Assembly: GCF_021390535.1 (NCBI RefSeq)
Contig: NZ_JAJUXG010000003.1
Coordinates: 372,001-436,000 of the forward strand
Direction of reading: 5' to 3'
Source of the DNA: Dyadobacter sp. CY312
GTDB lineage: Bacteria > Bacteroidota > Bacteroidia > Cytophagales > Spirosomataceae
Length of the DNA stretch: 64,000 bases
Below the pieces are notes generated by a model. It saw only the letters and a list, made by a program, of their open reading frames with translations, did not search any database and was not told the DNA's origin. Positions 26,235 through 35,326 of the stretch are shown in pieces (the first letter of the stretch is position 1; each line of letters opens with the position of its first letter). Position numbers and translations under genes: made by a program.

Positions 26235-27707
26235 TCAAATCTCCGCCATCAGCGTCATCAATCGTACCAATTCATCTGAAACAATTCGCTGACTTCCCGG
26301 CTGGTACTTGTTAGCAATAATTGCAAAACTCATGAGTGCACCCGACTTCGAAGTGACATAGCCGGCAAATGCCCTAGTGCCCTCAATTGAACCACTTTTA
26401 GCCCTGATGTTGCCAGCCGCTATGGTTCCCTTTCCAAGATTTCTTACGGTACCGCTTTGCCCCATGACGGCAATTGTCTTGTAAAATGAATCGAAGTCCG
26501 AACCTTTACCTGCGGTGTTCAGAATTGTTGTAAGATTATGTACCGTCAGGGAGCCAGACGGAGAAAGACCGCTTCCGTCTTTTATAAAAAATCCCCGCAC
26601 GTCGGCATTTTTCAATGACCAATAATTAGCTAACGCAGTTACAGACGCATCAAATTCACTATTTCCCGAAAGCCGCTTACCAATTTGTTTCAGGAAACTG
26701 TCAGCATACAGATTGATACTCCACAAGTTTGTTTGCAGGCAGAGCTCCTGCAACGGCGGAGACTTATACTCGTCAAGTACTTTGCGTTCTCCTACCGACG
26801 CAACCACATCACCTGTCAGCAAAGGAACCGGTTCAATTAAGACAATCTGAGTCGAAGACATTGCTTCTTTTAACGCTTGATTTAAGAAAAATCCAGGGTC
26901 AGGTATGGACCCTTTGACAGAATAAGTTGTGAATCCCAAAGGAATAGTACCGGTCATTACCACGTTACTGCTCAAAGGATTTCCATACAGAATGGTCTTA
27001 TCGCCCGAACCCTTCTCTCCTGTTAACACCTGATTTTGAAAAGCCAGATATGGCAAAGCAGGCTCCGTTCCCAGGTACGTAACCGGGTCTCCAACTTCTA
27101 CGCCGGGTTTGAACTTAACTTTATATTGATTTTCGTTAAAGTTCAATCCATACACACCAGCACCATAATAATTCCCCAGATCCGCATATATCCAGCTATC
27201 GGCCACAGGTTTTTTATCAAAAAAAGAGGCATCCGCCAGTATCTTTCCTTTAATCACTTTTATGCCCGCTTTGGAAACTGCCTGTGCCCAGCGTGTCAGC
27301 AGCGTAGTGTAGTTGGGATAACCTTTAAACCGGTCACTTCCCAGAGAAGGATCGCCCGTTCCGCGAATGTAAACATTGCCATACAGCGTGTCCTTTCGTA
27401 CCACGCCGTCGTGTTCCAGAAAAGTTCTGAAACGATAATCACTTCCGAAAATAGACAATACCGTTGCTGTTGATATCAGTTTCAGTGTCGACGCTGACGG
27501 CAGCGATAACTCCGGATTAACGGAAAACACATTTTTACCATCTTTCACGGTAGTCAAACTTACCGCCAAGGTCCCGTTTCGAAACAATTCACTGTTTTGC
27601 AACTCCAATACAGCATCGCTCAAATTACTTATAGACAGACTATCGGGCGATTGTGCAAAACTGGCACAGCCCCAAAGCGAAAAAAGTATTGTCAGAATAA
27701 ATTTCAT
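26235..27707 (-). CDS. dacB: D-alanyl-D-alanine carboxypeptidase/endopeptidase (PBP4 family)
   Basis: A 490-residue exported penicillin-binding protein of peptidase family S13. It has a signal peptide (FILTILFSLWGCASFAQ), the SxxK motif in LPSASTLKL, SxN in WSINLYAD and KSG in IRAKSGSIEGT. PBP4 trims or cuts peptidoglycan cross-links in the periplasm. The length and motif spacing fit the DacB type with its inserted domain between SxxK and SxN. A GNAT gene follows after 10 nt. Confidence 0.94.
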   Translation of the reverse strand: MKFILTILFSLWGCASFAQSPDSLSISNLSDAVLELQNSELFRNGTLAVSLTTVKDGKNVFSVNPELSLPSASTLKLISTATVLSIFGSDYRFRTFLEHDGVVRKDTLYGNVYIRGTGDPSLGSDRFKGYPNYTTLLTRWAQAVSKAGIKVIKGKILADASFFDKKPVADSWIYADLGNYYGAGVYGLNFNENQYKVKFKPGVEVGDPVTYLGTEPALPYLAFQNQVLTGEKGSGDKTILYGNPLSSNVVMTGTIPLGFTTYSVKGSIPDPGFFLNQALKEAMSSTQIVLIEPVPLLTGDVVASVGERKVLDEYKSPPLQELCLQTNLWSINLYADSFLKQIGKRLSGNSEFDASVTALANYWSLKNADVRGFFIKDGSGLSPSGSLTVHNLTTILNTAGKGSDFDSFYKTIAVMGQSGTVRNLGKGTIAAGNIRAKSGSIEGTRAFAGYVTSKSGALMSFAIIANKYQPGSQRIVSDELVRLMTLMAEI

Positions 27708-27795
27708 AAGGCTCGACGAATGTCAGGTTTTCCGGCAAAACAAAGATTCAATTCTAAACTAGCAACTATTCCCTAAATCTCAGCGTCTTTTTTGG

Positions 27796-27949
27796 TACTT
27801 TTGCATTCATAAGGTGAGCTTCCACAGGCATTAAATGCCGGCGCTGACCTCCATTGAACGTAACTTAAAATTAGTAGTTCATTGGAATCTAAGAAGTTGA
27901 TATAAAAAAGACATAGAAGTAATATTGATTTTCCCGGCTGAGGGAAAAT
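27796..27949 (+). promoter_or_regulatory. Promoter and structured leader before the beta-CASP hydrolase gene
   Basis: TACTTTTG (27796-27803) fits the TAnnTTTG promoter box exactly and predicts a leader of about 170 nt. The leader folds near its start: AGGTGAGC (27812-27819) pairs with GCTGACCT (27843-27850) apart from one G-G, enclosing GGCAT/ATGCC (27827-27839). A second hairpin, ATTTTCCC/GGGAAAAT (27928-27949), lies 33 nt before the gene. This could be a regulatory leader or a separate small RNA. It matches no class that I can name. Confidence 0.45.
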
Positions 27950-27981
27950 TATAATATAAATATTCACCCCGATCACAAAGT

Positions 27982-29406
27982 ATGAAATTGACATTTTGGG
28001 GAGCTGCACAGCAAGTGACCGGTAGTATGTTCCTTTTGGAAGCTGATGATTACCGACTTTTGATTGACTGCGGTTCAGATTTTGATTTAGATGAGATAGG
28101 AAGAAAAAACCGTTACGATGAACAAAAAAGCGTATTTCCTTTTGATGCAAGTTTAATTAACACTGTACTTCTCACACACGCTCACATCGACCACTCAGGA
28201 AATATTCCGAATTTATTCAAAGAGGGTTTTGAAGGAAGGGTTGTTTGTACCGAACCTACGTTGTCGCTAACGGCTCTGCTTCTTAAAGATGCTGCCAATT
28301 TGCACCAAAAACGCCTGAATGCACGCAACGGAGCCAACAGTAAAAAGAAAGGAAAGAAAAAGAAGGACGTTCCGAGGGACTACTTTGTTGAGAAAAACGT
28401 AATTGAAGCCCTTGATAATTTCGTCCCGGTAGCTTTTGGTCAGCGTTACCGCATTGCCGATCATATTTCGATCACATTTTATGCAGCAGGACATTTGTTG
28501 GGTGCAGCACACATTGTGGTCGAGGTTTTTGAAAACGGTGAGAAAAAACGAATCTGTTTCTCGGGTGATATAGGAAGAAGTAACTATCCTTTGCTTACAG
28601 ACCCCCAAGAAGTACCGGATGTGGATTATCTGATCTGCGAAACGACCTACGGAAACCGCTTGCACGAAACAACAGGATCACCTTCGGCAGCCTTAGCAGA
28701 CGTCATCAAAAGGACGTGTGTTGACATACCCGGAAGGCTCATCATTCCTTCTTTCAGCGTTGGCCGAACACAGGCATTGCTGTATACACTGAATAAAATT
28801 TACGCAGACCATAAATTTCCGAACCTTAAAGTGTTCTCGGACAGCCCACTGGCTTACAGCAGCACCAAGGTTTACCAGCGACATGTGCGCTTGCTAAATA
28901 AGGAAGCAAGGAGTTTCCAGGATGACAATGACATGTTGTTCGATTTCGACAACCTTATTTACCTTGAAAGTTCTGACGCTAGCCGTGCTATTTCCAACTA
29001 CAATGAGCCGTGTATCATCATTTCGTCATCAGGAATGGTACAGGGTGGCCGTGTAGAACATCATGTGGAAGCAAATATCGGAAACCCGTATGCAACCATA
29101 CTCATGATTGGCTATGCCTCGGAAGGTACGCTGGGTTGGAGGCTGTTAAATGGCCAGGATACGATTTCCATTCGTGGTAAACAGCTACCCGTCTTGGCTA
29201 ATATTGAAAAAATTGACGTATTTAGCGGTCACGGAGATCAGAATGACCTGATAAGATTTGTAAAAATGCAGAACCCTGACAAACTAAAATCAGTTTTTCT
29301 GGTTCACGGAGAGCAGCAAAGCATGGCTGATTTCCAGAGTAAAATTCAACAATTGGGCTATAATACAGTAGAAATACCACTCAGAGGACAAACTTACGAA
29401 CTTTAA
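27982..29406 (+). CDS. Metallo-beta-lactamase/beta-CASP RNA-processing hydrolase
   Basis: A 474-residue soluble protein of the CPSF73/Ysh1-like family. The metallo-beta-lactamase part has THAHIDHSG (HxHxDH), GHLLGAAHI and FSGDIG. The beta-CASP part is followed by SSSGMVQGG and VFSGHGDQND, with VHGEQQSM near the end, as in RNA-specific family members. Expected activity is endo- or 5'-exonucleolytic RNA processing with two zinc ions. A basic insertion (KKKGKKKK, about residue 115) may bind RNA. accA starts 37 nt downstream. Confidence 0.92.
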   Translation: MKLTFWGAAQQVTGSMFLLEADDYRLLIDCGSDFDLDEIGRKNRYDEQKSVFPFDASLINTVLLTHAHIDHSGNIPNLFKEGFEGRVVCTEPTLSLTALLLKDAANLHQKRLNARNGANSKKKGKKKKDVPRDYFVEKNVIEALDNFVPVAFGQRYRIADHISITFYAAGHLLGAAHIVVEVFENGEKKRICFSGDIGRSNYPLLTDPQEVPDVDYLICETTYGNRLHETTGSPSAALADVIKRTCVDIPGRLIIPSFSVGRTQALLYTLNKIYADHKFPNLKVFSDSPLAYSSTKVYQRHVRLLNKEARSFQDDNDMLFDFDNLIYLESSDASRAISNYNEPCIIISSSGMVQGGRVEHHVEANIGNPYATILMIGYASEGTLGWRLLNGQDTISIRGKQLPVLANIEKIDVFSGHGDQNDLIRFVKMQNPDKLKSVFLVHGEQQSMADFQSKIQQLGYNTVEIPLRGQTYEL

Positions 29407-29443
29407 TACCTCGCATTCAGCCCCAAAATTAAGAACCTAAAAA

Positions 29444-30397
29444 ATGAGAACATACCTGGATTTCGAAAAACCTATGGCCGAGCTCGAACGCAAGCTCGAA
29501 GAAATGAAAAAATTAGCATCAGAAAATAATGTGGATTTTTCAGGTGCCATTTCCTTGTTGGAAGGGAATATAACAGATCTTCGAAAAGAAATATTTGAAA
29601 ATCTTACCCGCTGGCAGCGTGTGCAGTTGTCGCGCCATCCCGACCGCCCATACACGCTTGACTACATTGAGCGTATTTGTGACGAGTTTATCGAGCTTCA
29701 TGGTGACCGCCAGGTGCGCGACGATCCGGCAGTTATCGGTGGACTTGCCAACGTAGGAGGACAATCTTTCATGCTTATCGGTCAACAAAAGGGACGAAAT
29801 ACCAAGCAGCGCCAACATCGCAACTTCGGTATGCCAAATCCAGAAGGTTACAGAAAAGCGCTTCGATTGATGAAGCTTGCCGAAAAGTTTAACAAGCCTA
29901 TTGTAACTTTTATCGATACTCCGGGCGCTTTTCCAGGAATGGAAGCAGAGGAACGGGGACAAGGTGAAGCCATTGCACGAAATCTTAAAGAGATGTTTAT
30001 GCTGAAAGTTCCGGTGATCTGCATCGTTATTGGTGAAGGAGCATCCGGTGGTGCTTTGGGCATTGCGATTGGCGATCGTGTGCTAATGCTTGAAAATACA
30101 TGGTATTCTGTTATTTCTCCTGAAAACTGCTCTACGATTCTTTGGCGCAGCTGGGATTTTAAAGAGCAGGCAGCAGATGCAATGAAAATTACTGCCAAAG
30201 ATATGGTTGCCAACAAGTTGGTAGACGGTATTATCTCTGAACCGCTGGGCGGAGCACATCTGGATCACGACTGGATGGCAGAAGAATTGAAAAGAGTAAT
30301 TCTGGAAAATATCAAGGAGTTATCTAAAATATCTGTTGACAAGAGAATAGATCAGCGTATAGACAAATTCTCATCAATGGGCGTTGTGGTGGAGTGA
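29444..30397 (+). CDS. accA: Acetyl-CoA carboxylase carboxyltransferase subunit alpha
   Basis: A 317-residue subunit of acetyl-CoA carboxylase, which makes malonyl-CoA for fatty acid synthesis. The N-terminal helices ([17 protein letters not shown]) and the crotonase-like core are typical: [45 protein letters not shown] and [12 protein letters not shown]. Full length for the family. It partners with AccD, BccP and AccC, which are not encoded here. Confidence 0.98.
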   Translation: MRTYLDFEKPMAELERKLEEMKKLASENNVDFSGAISLLEGNITDLRKEIFENLTRWQRVQLSRHPDRPYTLDYIERICDEFIELHGDRQVRDDPAVIGGLANVGGQSFMLIGQQKGRNTKQRQHRNFGMPNPEGYRKALRLMKLAEKFNKPIVTFIDTPGAFPGMEAEERGQGEAIARNLKEMFMLKVPVICIVIGEGASGGALGIAIGDRVLMLENTWYSVISPENCSTILWRSWDFKEQAADAMKITAKDMVANKLVDGIISEPLGGAHLDHDWMAEELKRVILENIKELSKISVDKRIDQRIDKFSSMGVVVE

Positions 30398-30485
30398 TTT
30401 TGAATTTAAAGTTTACGGTAGAATCGTTAAAACCACCGAAGGCTTTCAAAAAAGCTAATAGCCAAGAGCTCACAGCTAATAAAAA

Positions 30486-31121
30486 ATGAAAAACGAGAAG
30501 ATAAAGAATATCATTTTCGATTTAGGCGATGTAATTCTGAACATTGACGTTCCGGTTGCATCGCTTTCCTTTGCAAAACTAAGTGGCAGAGAGCAGTCGG
30601 AAATATTGACACTATTTAAAGAGAATGATCTCTTCAGACAGTTTGAAACAGGCTTCCTTGACGAAAGTGGTTTCCGGAACCTAATCCGCAAGCTAGTTAA
30701 TTTTCCGGAATGGACAGATGAGATGGTCGACACTGCCTGGAATAGCTTGCTTCTGGATCTTCCTGCCGAAAGAGTAGACCTGCTCAAAAAGCTGAGAGGT
30801 GAATACAGGTTGTTTCTTTTAAGCAATACGAGTTCTATTCACATTACACAGGTAAATAAGATTTTGGAAGCCTCAACCGGTGTTAAAAAACTGGATGATC
30901 TGTTCGATAAGGTGTATTTATCCTATGAAATGGGACTCATGAAACCTGATCCCAATATTTACCTTCAAGTATTGGCAGAGCAAAATATTACAGCAGAAGA
31001 AACCCTGTTTCTCGACGACAACGCCGATAATATTAAAGCTGCTGCCGCATTGGGCATTGATACCATTTTGGTTCAAAAGCCTGTCACCATTCTGGAATAT
31101 CTCAAAGACTATGCAGTCTAG
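30486..31121 (+). CDS. HAD family phosphatase (YihX-like)
   Basis: A 211-residue haloacid dehalogenase superfamily hydrolase. Motif I is IIFDLGDVILNID (nucleophile D12), motif II is LLSNTS, and motif IV is FLDDNADNI. The alpha-helical cap lies between motifs I and II. Similar proteins dephosphorylate sugar phosphates such as glucose 1-phosphate; the substrate here is not known. Its last codons overlap the start of the M50 protease by 11 nt, implying translational coupling. Confidence 0.9.
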   Translation: MKNEKIKNIIFDLGDVILNIDVPVASLSFAKLSGREQSEILTLFKENDLFRQFETGFLDESGFRNLIRKLVNFPEWTDEMVDTAWNSLLLDLPAERVDLLKKLRGEYRLFLLSNTSSIHITQVNKILEASTGVKKLDDLFDKVYLSYEMGLMKPDPNIYLQVLAEQNITAEETLFLDDNADNIKAAAALGIDTILVQKPVTILEYLKDYAV

Positions 31122-32304
31122 TTCACGTACCTATCTTATTCAGGCCCTTTTATTTATTGCGACACTCATTACCACCACCATGGCCGGTGCGGAGTGGATA
31201 TTTGGAAATACCTTTTCTTTTATTTTTGATTTTTTCGGATTAATCGGAAACGACAGTCCTGAACTTAAAGCTGCATCAGCAAAAGCGATGGGCTGGTCAG
31301 AGTTTGTGCGGGGATTCCAATTTTCAATCCCATTCCTAGCCATATTGACCATTCATGAGTTTGGGCATTATTTCACGGCCAAAGCACATCAGGTTAAAGT
31401 TACACTCCCTTATTACATTCCACTCTGGTTTGGTATATCTCAGAGTATTGGTACCATGGGCGCGTTTATCCGCATCACCTCTGTTGTGAAGTCAAGGCTT
31501 AAATTCTTCGATATAGGAATTGCGGGCCCGCTGGCAGGTTTCTTTGCTGCTATGGCAGTTTTGTGGTACGGCTTCACACACTTGCCGCCACTCGAATACA
31601 TCTACGCCATACATCCGGAATACGAACGATTTGGATCGAGCTATGGTCAATTTGTCTACGAGAATTCAGCAGGAAACATTGCTTTGGGTGACAATATCCT
31701 GTTCTGGCTTTTTAAAACCTACGTGGCGGATCCGGCACTGCTTCCACACGCCTATGAAATGATTCATTACCCATATATTTTTGCCGGATATCTCGCTTTG
31801 TTTTTCACTTCTCTCAACCTGATTCCTATTGGTCAGCTGGATGGTGGTCATATTTTGTTTGGACTAATAGGTAAGAAAAAATTTGATATTGTGGCACCAG
31901 TTCTTTTTGGCATCTTCATTTTCTTTGCCGGGTTAGGTTTGTTCACACACGAATCTTTTGCGATTGGCAGCGATGAAATGTTTTATGAGCAGCTCATTTA
32001 TCTGTTTTTGTATGTGTATTTTATATACATCTGTTTCCGTAGGACCTTCGAAACATCTGCTACTGCTTTGATGATCAGTTTAATCGTCGTCGTGGCTCAA
32101 TTTGCAGTAACCTACCTAGCCCCCGAACAGGAAGGTTATTCTGGTTTTCTACCATTTGTTTTCATTCTGGGAAGATTCCTTGGCGTGAAACATCCCGAAA
32201 CAGAAGACAATCAACCTCTTGATACGCCTCGAATCATTCTTGGAATTTTTGCACTGATCATTTTCATTCTTACATTTAGCCCCCAACCGTTTATTATCCT
32301 GTAA
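31111..32304 (+). CDS. Site-2 protease family (M50) membrane metalloprotease
   Basis: A 397-residue polytopic membrane protein. The zinc motif HEFGHYFTA (HExxH) lies in one membrane segment and the second ligand motif IPIGQLDGGH in a later one, as in the S2P-like M50 group without PDZ domains. Several hydrophobic segments flank these. It may cleave membrane-bound substrates; none can be named. The ATG at 31111 (MQSSSRTY) is preferred over one at 31057, which would add 18 residues inside the HAD gene. Confidence 0.88.
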   Translation: MQSSSRTYLIQALLFIATLITTTMAGAEWIFGNTFSFIFDFFGLIGNDSPELKAASAKAMGWSEFVRGFQFSIPFLAILTIHEFGHYFTAKAHQVKVTLPYYIPLWFGISQSIGTMGAFIRITSVVKSRLKFFDIGIAGPLAGFFAAMAVLWYGFTHLPPLEYIYAIHPEYERFGSSYGQFVYENSAGNIALGDNILFWLFKTYVADPALLPHAYEMIHYPYIFAGYLALFFTSLNLIPIGQLDGGHILFGLIGKKKFDIVAPVLFGIFIFFAGLGLFTHESFAIGSDEMFYEQLIYLFLYVYFIYICFRRTFETSATALMISLIVVVAQFAVTYLAPEQEGYSGFLPFVFILGRFLGVKHPETEDNQPLDTPRIILGIFALIIFILTFSPQPFIIL

Positions 32305-32336
32305 TAAATAAGTCTTTTTTACACCACTTCATCATC

Positions 32337-32912
32337 ATGTTAAGAGCCATCACTGCGTTTTTATATCGTGCCGCTGGCTGGAAAATCATTGGCCGGTATC
32401 CCACTGAAATCAAAAAGGCAGTTTGGGTAGGCGCACCACATTATACCAACTGGGACTTCGTAGTTTGTCTTGGCGGTCGCGCGGAGCTCAAAATCAATAT
32501 TGGTTTTCTTGCAAAGAGTCAGTTGTTCAAATGGTATTCAGGATGGCTATTCCGGGCCATGGGCTGTTATCCTGTTTACAGAAATAAAGCTTCAAATCTG
32601 GTCGACAATGTGGCTGCGATGTACGCGGAACATGAAAGTCTGCATATTGCCATTACGCCCGAAGGTACCAGAAAAGATGTAGACAGAATAAAAACCGGTT
32701 TTTACCACATTGCCCTCAAAGCAAACGTTCCGCTTATTCTCATTGGTTTTGATTATCCGCGAAAAGCGATTGTGATCAGTGAGCCGATGTATCTTCAAAA
32801 CAGCTACGAAGCAGACATGAAAGCCATTTACGACTTTTACCTGACCATTGAAGGGCGGCATAAAACATGGCTGAAAAATTATGAGGAGACTGGGGTGATT
32901 TTGAGAAATTGA
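32337..32912 (+). CDS. 1-acylglycerol-3-phosphate acyltransferase-like protein (PlsC family)
   Basis: A 191-residue membrane-associated acyltransferase. The catalytic HX4D motif is present as HYTNWD (about residues 36-41) and the phosphate-binding EGTR as TPEGTRKD (about 109). FYHIALKANVPLILIGFDY matches the block after EGTR in this family. Such short PlsC-like proteins may acylate lysophospholipids or other glycerol lipids. It is downstream of the M50 gene by 32 nt and may be in the same unit. Confidence 0.9.
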   Translation: MLRAITAFLYRAAGWKIIGRYPTEIKKAVWVGAPHYTNWDFVVCLGGRAELKINIGFLAKSQLFKWYSGWLFRAMGCYPVYRNKASNLVDNVAAMYAEHESLHIAITPEGTRKDVDRIKTGFYHIALKANVPLILIGFDYPRKAIVISEPMYLQNSYEADMKAIYDFYLTIEGRHKTWLKNYEETGVILRN

Positions 32913-32979
32913 GTTAGATAATTGATTTCACATGCTTTGTTTAAATTCAGATATTATTCAATGAATTAATAAGCAACTC

Positions 32980-33984
32980 ATGTTTTCCCGCCGGCTATTC
33001 ATTCAAACCTGCTTCGCTTCCCCGTTACTTCTGAAAAGTCCGGCTTATGGAGACACGAAAATCGTCACGTTGTCTGGTGAAATAAATGCGTCAAAACTTG
33101 GCAGAACGCTGATTCATGAACATGTTCTGGTAGATTTTATAGGAGCAGATAAAATCAATCCGAACCGGTGGGAACATGATCAGGTTATAAAAAAGGTGCT
33201 TCCCTATTTATTGGACATTAAGGCGAAAGGTATAAAGACAATTGTTGAATGTACACCAGCTTTCCTGGGCAGAGATGTAAAACTGTTGCAAAAATTAGCT
33301 CATCAGTCCGGACTTCAGATACTTACAAATACCGGTTTTTATGGAGCTTCGGATAATAAATACCTGCCCTCTTTTGCCCTAACCGAAACGGCAACGGAAT
33401 TGGCTAATCGCTGGATAGCAGAATTTAAGCGTGGAATTGACGGAACTGATGTAAAACCCGGATTTATTAAAATTGGTGTGAATCCGGGCAGCCTGTCCGA
33501 TTTACATAAAAAGCTTATCTCAGCAGCTGCTATTGCTCATTTGCAAACAGGATTGACAATCTACTCTCACACCGGACCTGCAATTCCCGCATTTGAACAG
33601 CTCGAAATTCTCAAACAATCCGGCGTTCACCCAAGCGCCTTTGTGTGGGTGCATGCAAACGGATCTGATGAAGATTTTTTAAAGATTGCCAAAATGGGAG
33701 CCTGGATTAGTCTGGATGGAATAGATGACGGCAATATGGATAAAAATGCGAAAACCATTTCGTTACTAAAATCCAGTGGATTGTTAAACAAAGTATTGAT
33801 CTCTCACGATGCAGGATGGTACAAACCAGGCGAGCCAGACGGAGGAGCGTTTAAAGGATTTACCACAATTTCTGATAAATTCATCCCTTATCTTAAATCC
33901 AATGGTTTTAAACAGAAAGAAATTGATCAAATCCTGATTAACAATCCCTCGCAAATGCTTGCCATTCAGGTCAGGAAAATGTGA
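32980..33984 (+). CDS. Phosphotriesterase (PHP-like amidohydrolase) family protein
   Basis: A 334-residue amidohydrolase-superfamily protein. The N-terminus MFSRRLFIQTCFASPLLL has a twin-arginine-like signal (RRLFIQ), suggesting export after folding. Metal ligands are visible: HEHVL (HxH), the bridging lysine in FIKIGVN, histidines in YSHTGP and VHANG, and the aspartate in ISHDAGW. Family members hydrolyse phosphotriesters, lactones or unknown esters. The start follows an AT-rich gap with no clear operon link. Confidence 0.9.
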   Translation: MFSRRLFIQTCFASPLLLKSPAYGDTKIVTLSGEINASKLGRTLIHEHVLVDFIGADKINPNRWEHDQVIKKVLPYLLDIKAKGIKTIVECTPAFLGRDVKLLQKLAHQSGLQILTNTGFYGASDNKYLPSFALTETATELANRWIAEFKRGIDGTDVKPGFIKIGVNPGSLSDLHKKLISAAAIAHLQTGLTIYSHTGPAIPAFEQLEILKQSGVHPSAFVWVHANGSDEDFLKIAKMGAWISLDGIDDGNMDKNAKTISLLKSSGLLNKVLISHDAGWYKPGEPDGGAFKGFTTISDKFIPYLKSNGFKQKEIDQILINNPSQMLAIQVRKM

Positions 33985-34048
33985 GAAGAAAAATTGAAAG
34001 ACACCGTGTCACTCAGTGAAAAACTCCGTAATACTCCGTGGTAAATGT

Positions 34049-35326
34049 TCAAAACACAATCACAAACTCCGTCCAGCCGTCTTCATTCGTTTTTAACGAA
34101 AAATGAAAACCATGATTAACCAGAATTTCCCGGCTTAGTGTGAGACCTATTCCCTGCCCGTCAGGTTTGCTGCTGTAAAATGGATTGAAAAGCTGATTGG
34201 ATTCTTCCGCTGAAATAGGTTTTCCATTGTTCCGGATTATCAACTCCTTTTCAGAAAGTAAAATCTGAACCTCACTTCCCTGCTCACAAGCCTGAATTGC
34301 GTTTTTAACCACATTGACCAACACCTGTTCAATTTGACCAGAATCGGCTTTTTTACTGATATTTTCAGAAATATTCAGTTCAATTCTGACGCCTTTTTCC
34401 AAACTAAAAGGTTGCATAAAAATACAAACATCCCTAACTAGTTTGGAAAGATCAATGGTTTCTAAACCAGGCAAAGGCAGGCGTACCACGTCTGCAAAAT
34501 TCCGCATAAAGCGTGTTAAACGCATATTTCTTTCTGAGGCAATCCGCAGCGCATCGCTAAGGTCTGAATATTCATCTGTGTTCAGATAATTCCTTGTCGT
34601 TTGCAGGATAGAATCCGTAGCTCCGAGGGTATTGTTCACCTCGTGTGCCATCATTCTGATTACCTTCCCATAAGCTTTCTTTTCCGACTCGTGCATTTCG
34701 GCGGTCAGTTCTTCTATCAAAATGAAAGATCTTTTAAAACCCTGATCCATAAAATGAGACCGCTGCACTTTGAAGGTTTCTATACCTTCCGCTTTGAATA
34801 TCCTTGAGTCTCCATCGGCTAAGTGTTTTAAATCCGCCAATAATGGCACACCTGTTTCTTCCAGTCCTTTTCCTTTTAAATTCTTGCCAAATTGATTCTC
34901 TGCTTTTGCATTAAGGGTTTCAATTTTTTCGTCAAAATCAAAGATAATAATTGAAATGGGCGAAGCAGCGATCAGCTTTTCCAGAAAAAAGTGCTGTTCG
35001 TTCAACTTTGTTCTTTCTTCACGAAGTTGGTCGATCATCAAGTTATAAACATCGATCAGCGAATCGACCTCCCCTTTCCCGGTCGGTACAAACTTGATCG
35101 TAAAATCCTTATCCTTAATGGCTTCAATGCCCGATCTGACAAATTCGTTAGGTTGCATAAAGTCGTGGTAGATTTTAATGGAAAGCGCAACGGATATAAG
35201 CAGAAAAACCTCAGAGGCAATAAACAGGATCTTATCCTGAAACAAAATTTTATACACCAATAAAACCAATACCAAATGAAGCACCAGAATGTATAGTATG
35301 TATTTACTTTTTACCGACCATCTCAT
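34049..35326 (-). CDS. Membrane sensor histidine kinase (NtrB/NtrY-like)
   Basis: A 425-residue kinase with two N-terminal membrane helices (about residues 7-29 and 30-47), a HAMP-like linker (about 55-100), and a PAS domain (about 108-200; AASPISIIIFDFDEK). Next come a HisKA dimerisation domain with H box MMAHEVNNTLGA and a HATPase with N box VVKNAIQACEQG and G2 GQGIGLTLS. The G1 box is the altered RNNGKPI. Its start overlaps the stop of the sigma-54-type regulator by 4 nt (ATGA), so they are one two-component system. Confidence 0.92.
   Translation of the reverse strand: MRWSVKSKYILYILVLHLVLVLLVYKILFQDKILFIASEVFLLISVALSIKIYHDFMQPNEFVRSGIEAIKDKDFTIKFVPTGKGEVDSLIDVYNLMIDQLREERTKLNEQHFFLEKLIAASPISIIIFDFDEKIETLNAKAENQFGKNLKGKGLEETGVPLLADLKHLADGDSRIFKAEGIETFKVQRSHFMDQGFKRSFILIEELTAEMHESEKKAYGKVIRMMAHEVNNTLGATDSILQTTRNYLNTDEYSDLSDALRIASERNMRLTRFMRNFADVVRLPLPGLETIDLSKLVRDVCIFMQPFSLEKGVRIELNISENISKKADSGQIEQVLVNVVKNAIQACEQGSEVQILLSEKELIIRNNGKPISAEESNQLFNPFYSSKPDGQGIGLTLSREILVNHGFHFSLKTNEDGWTEFVIVF

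Noticed and set aside
27773..28150. 125-codon minus-strand frame covering the beta-CASP leader
   Set aside because: Antisense to the start of the hydrolase gene and to its leader; no family resemblance.
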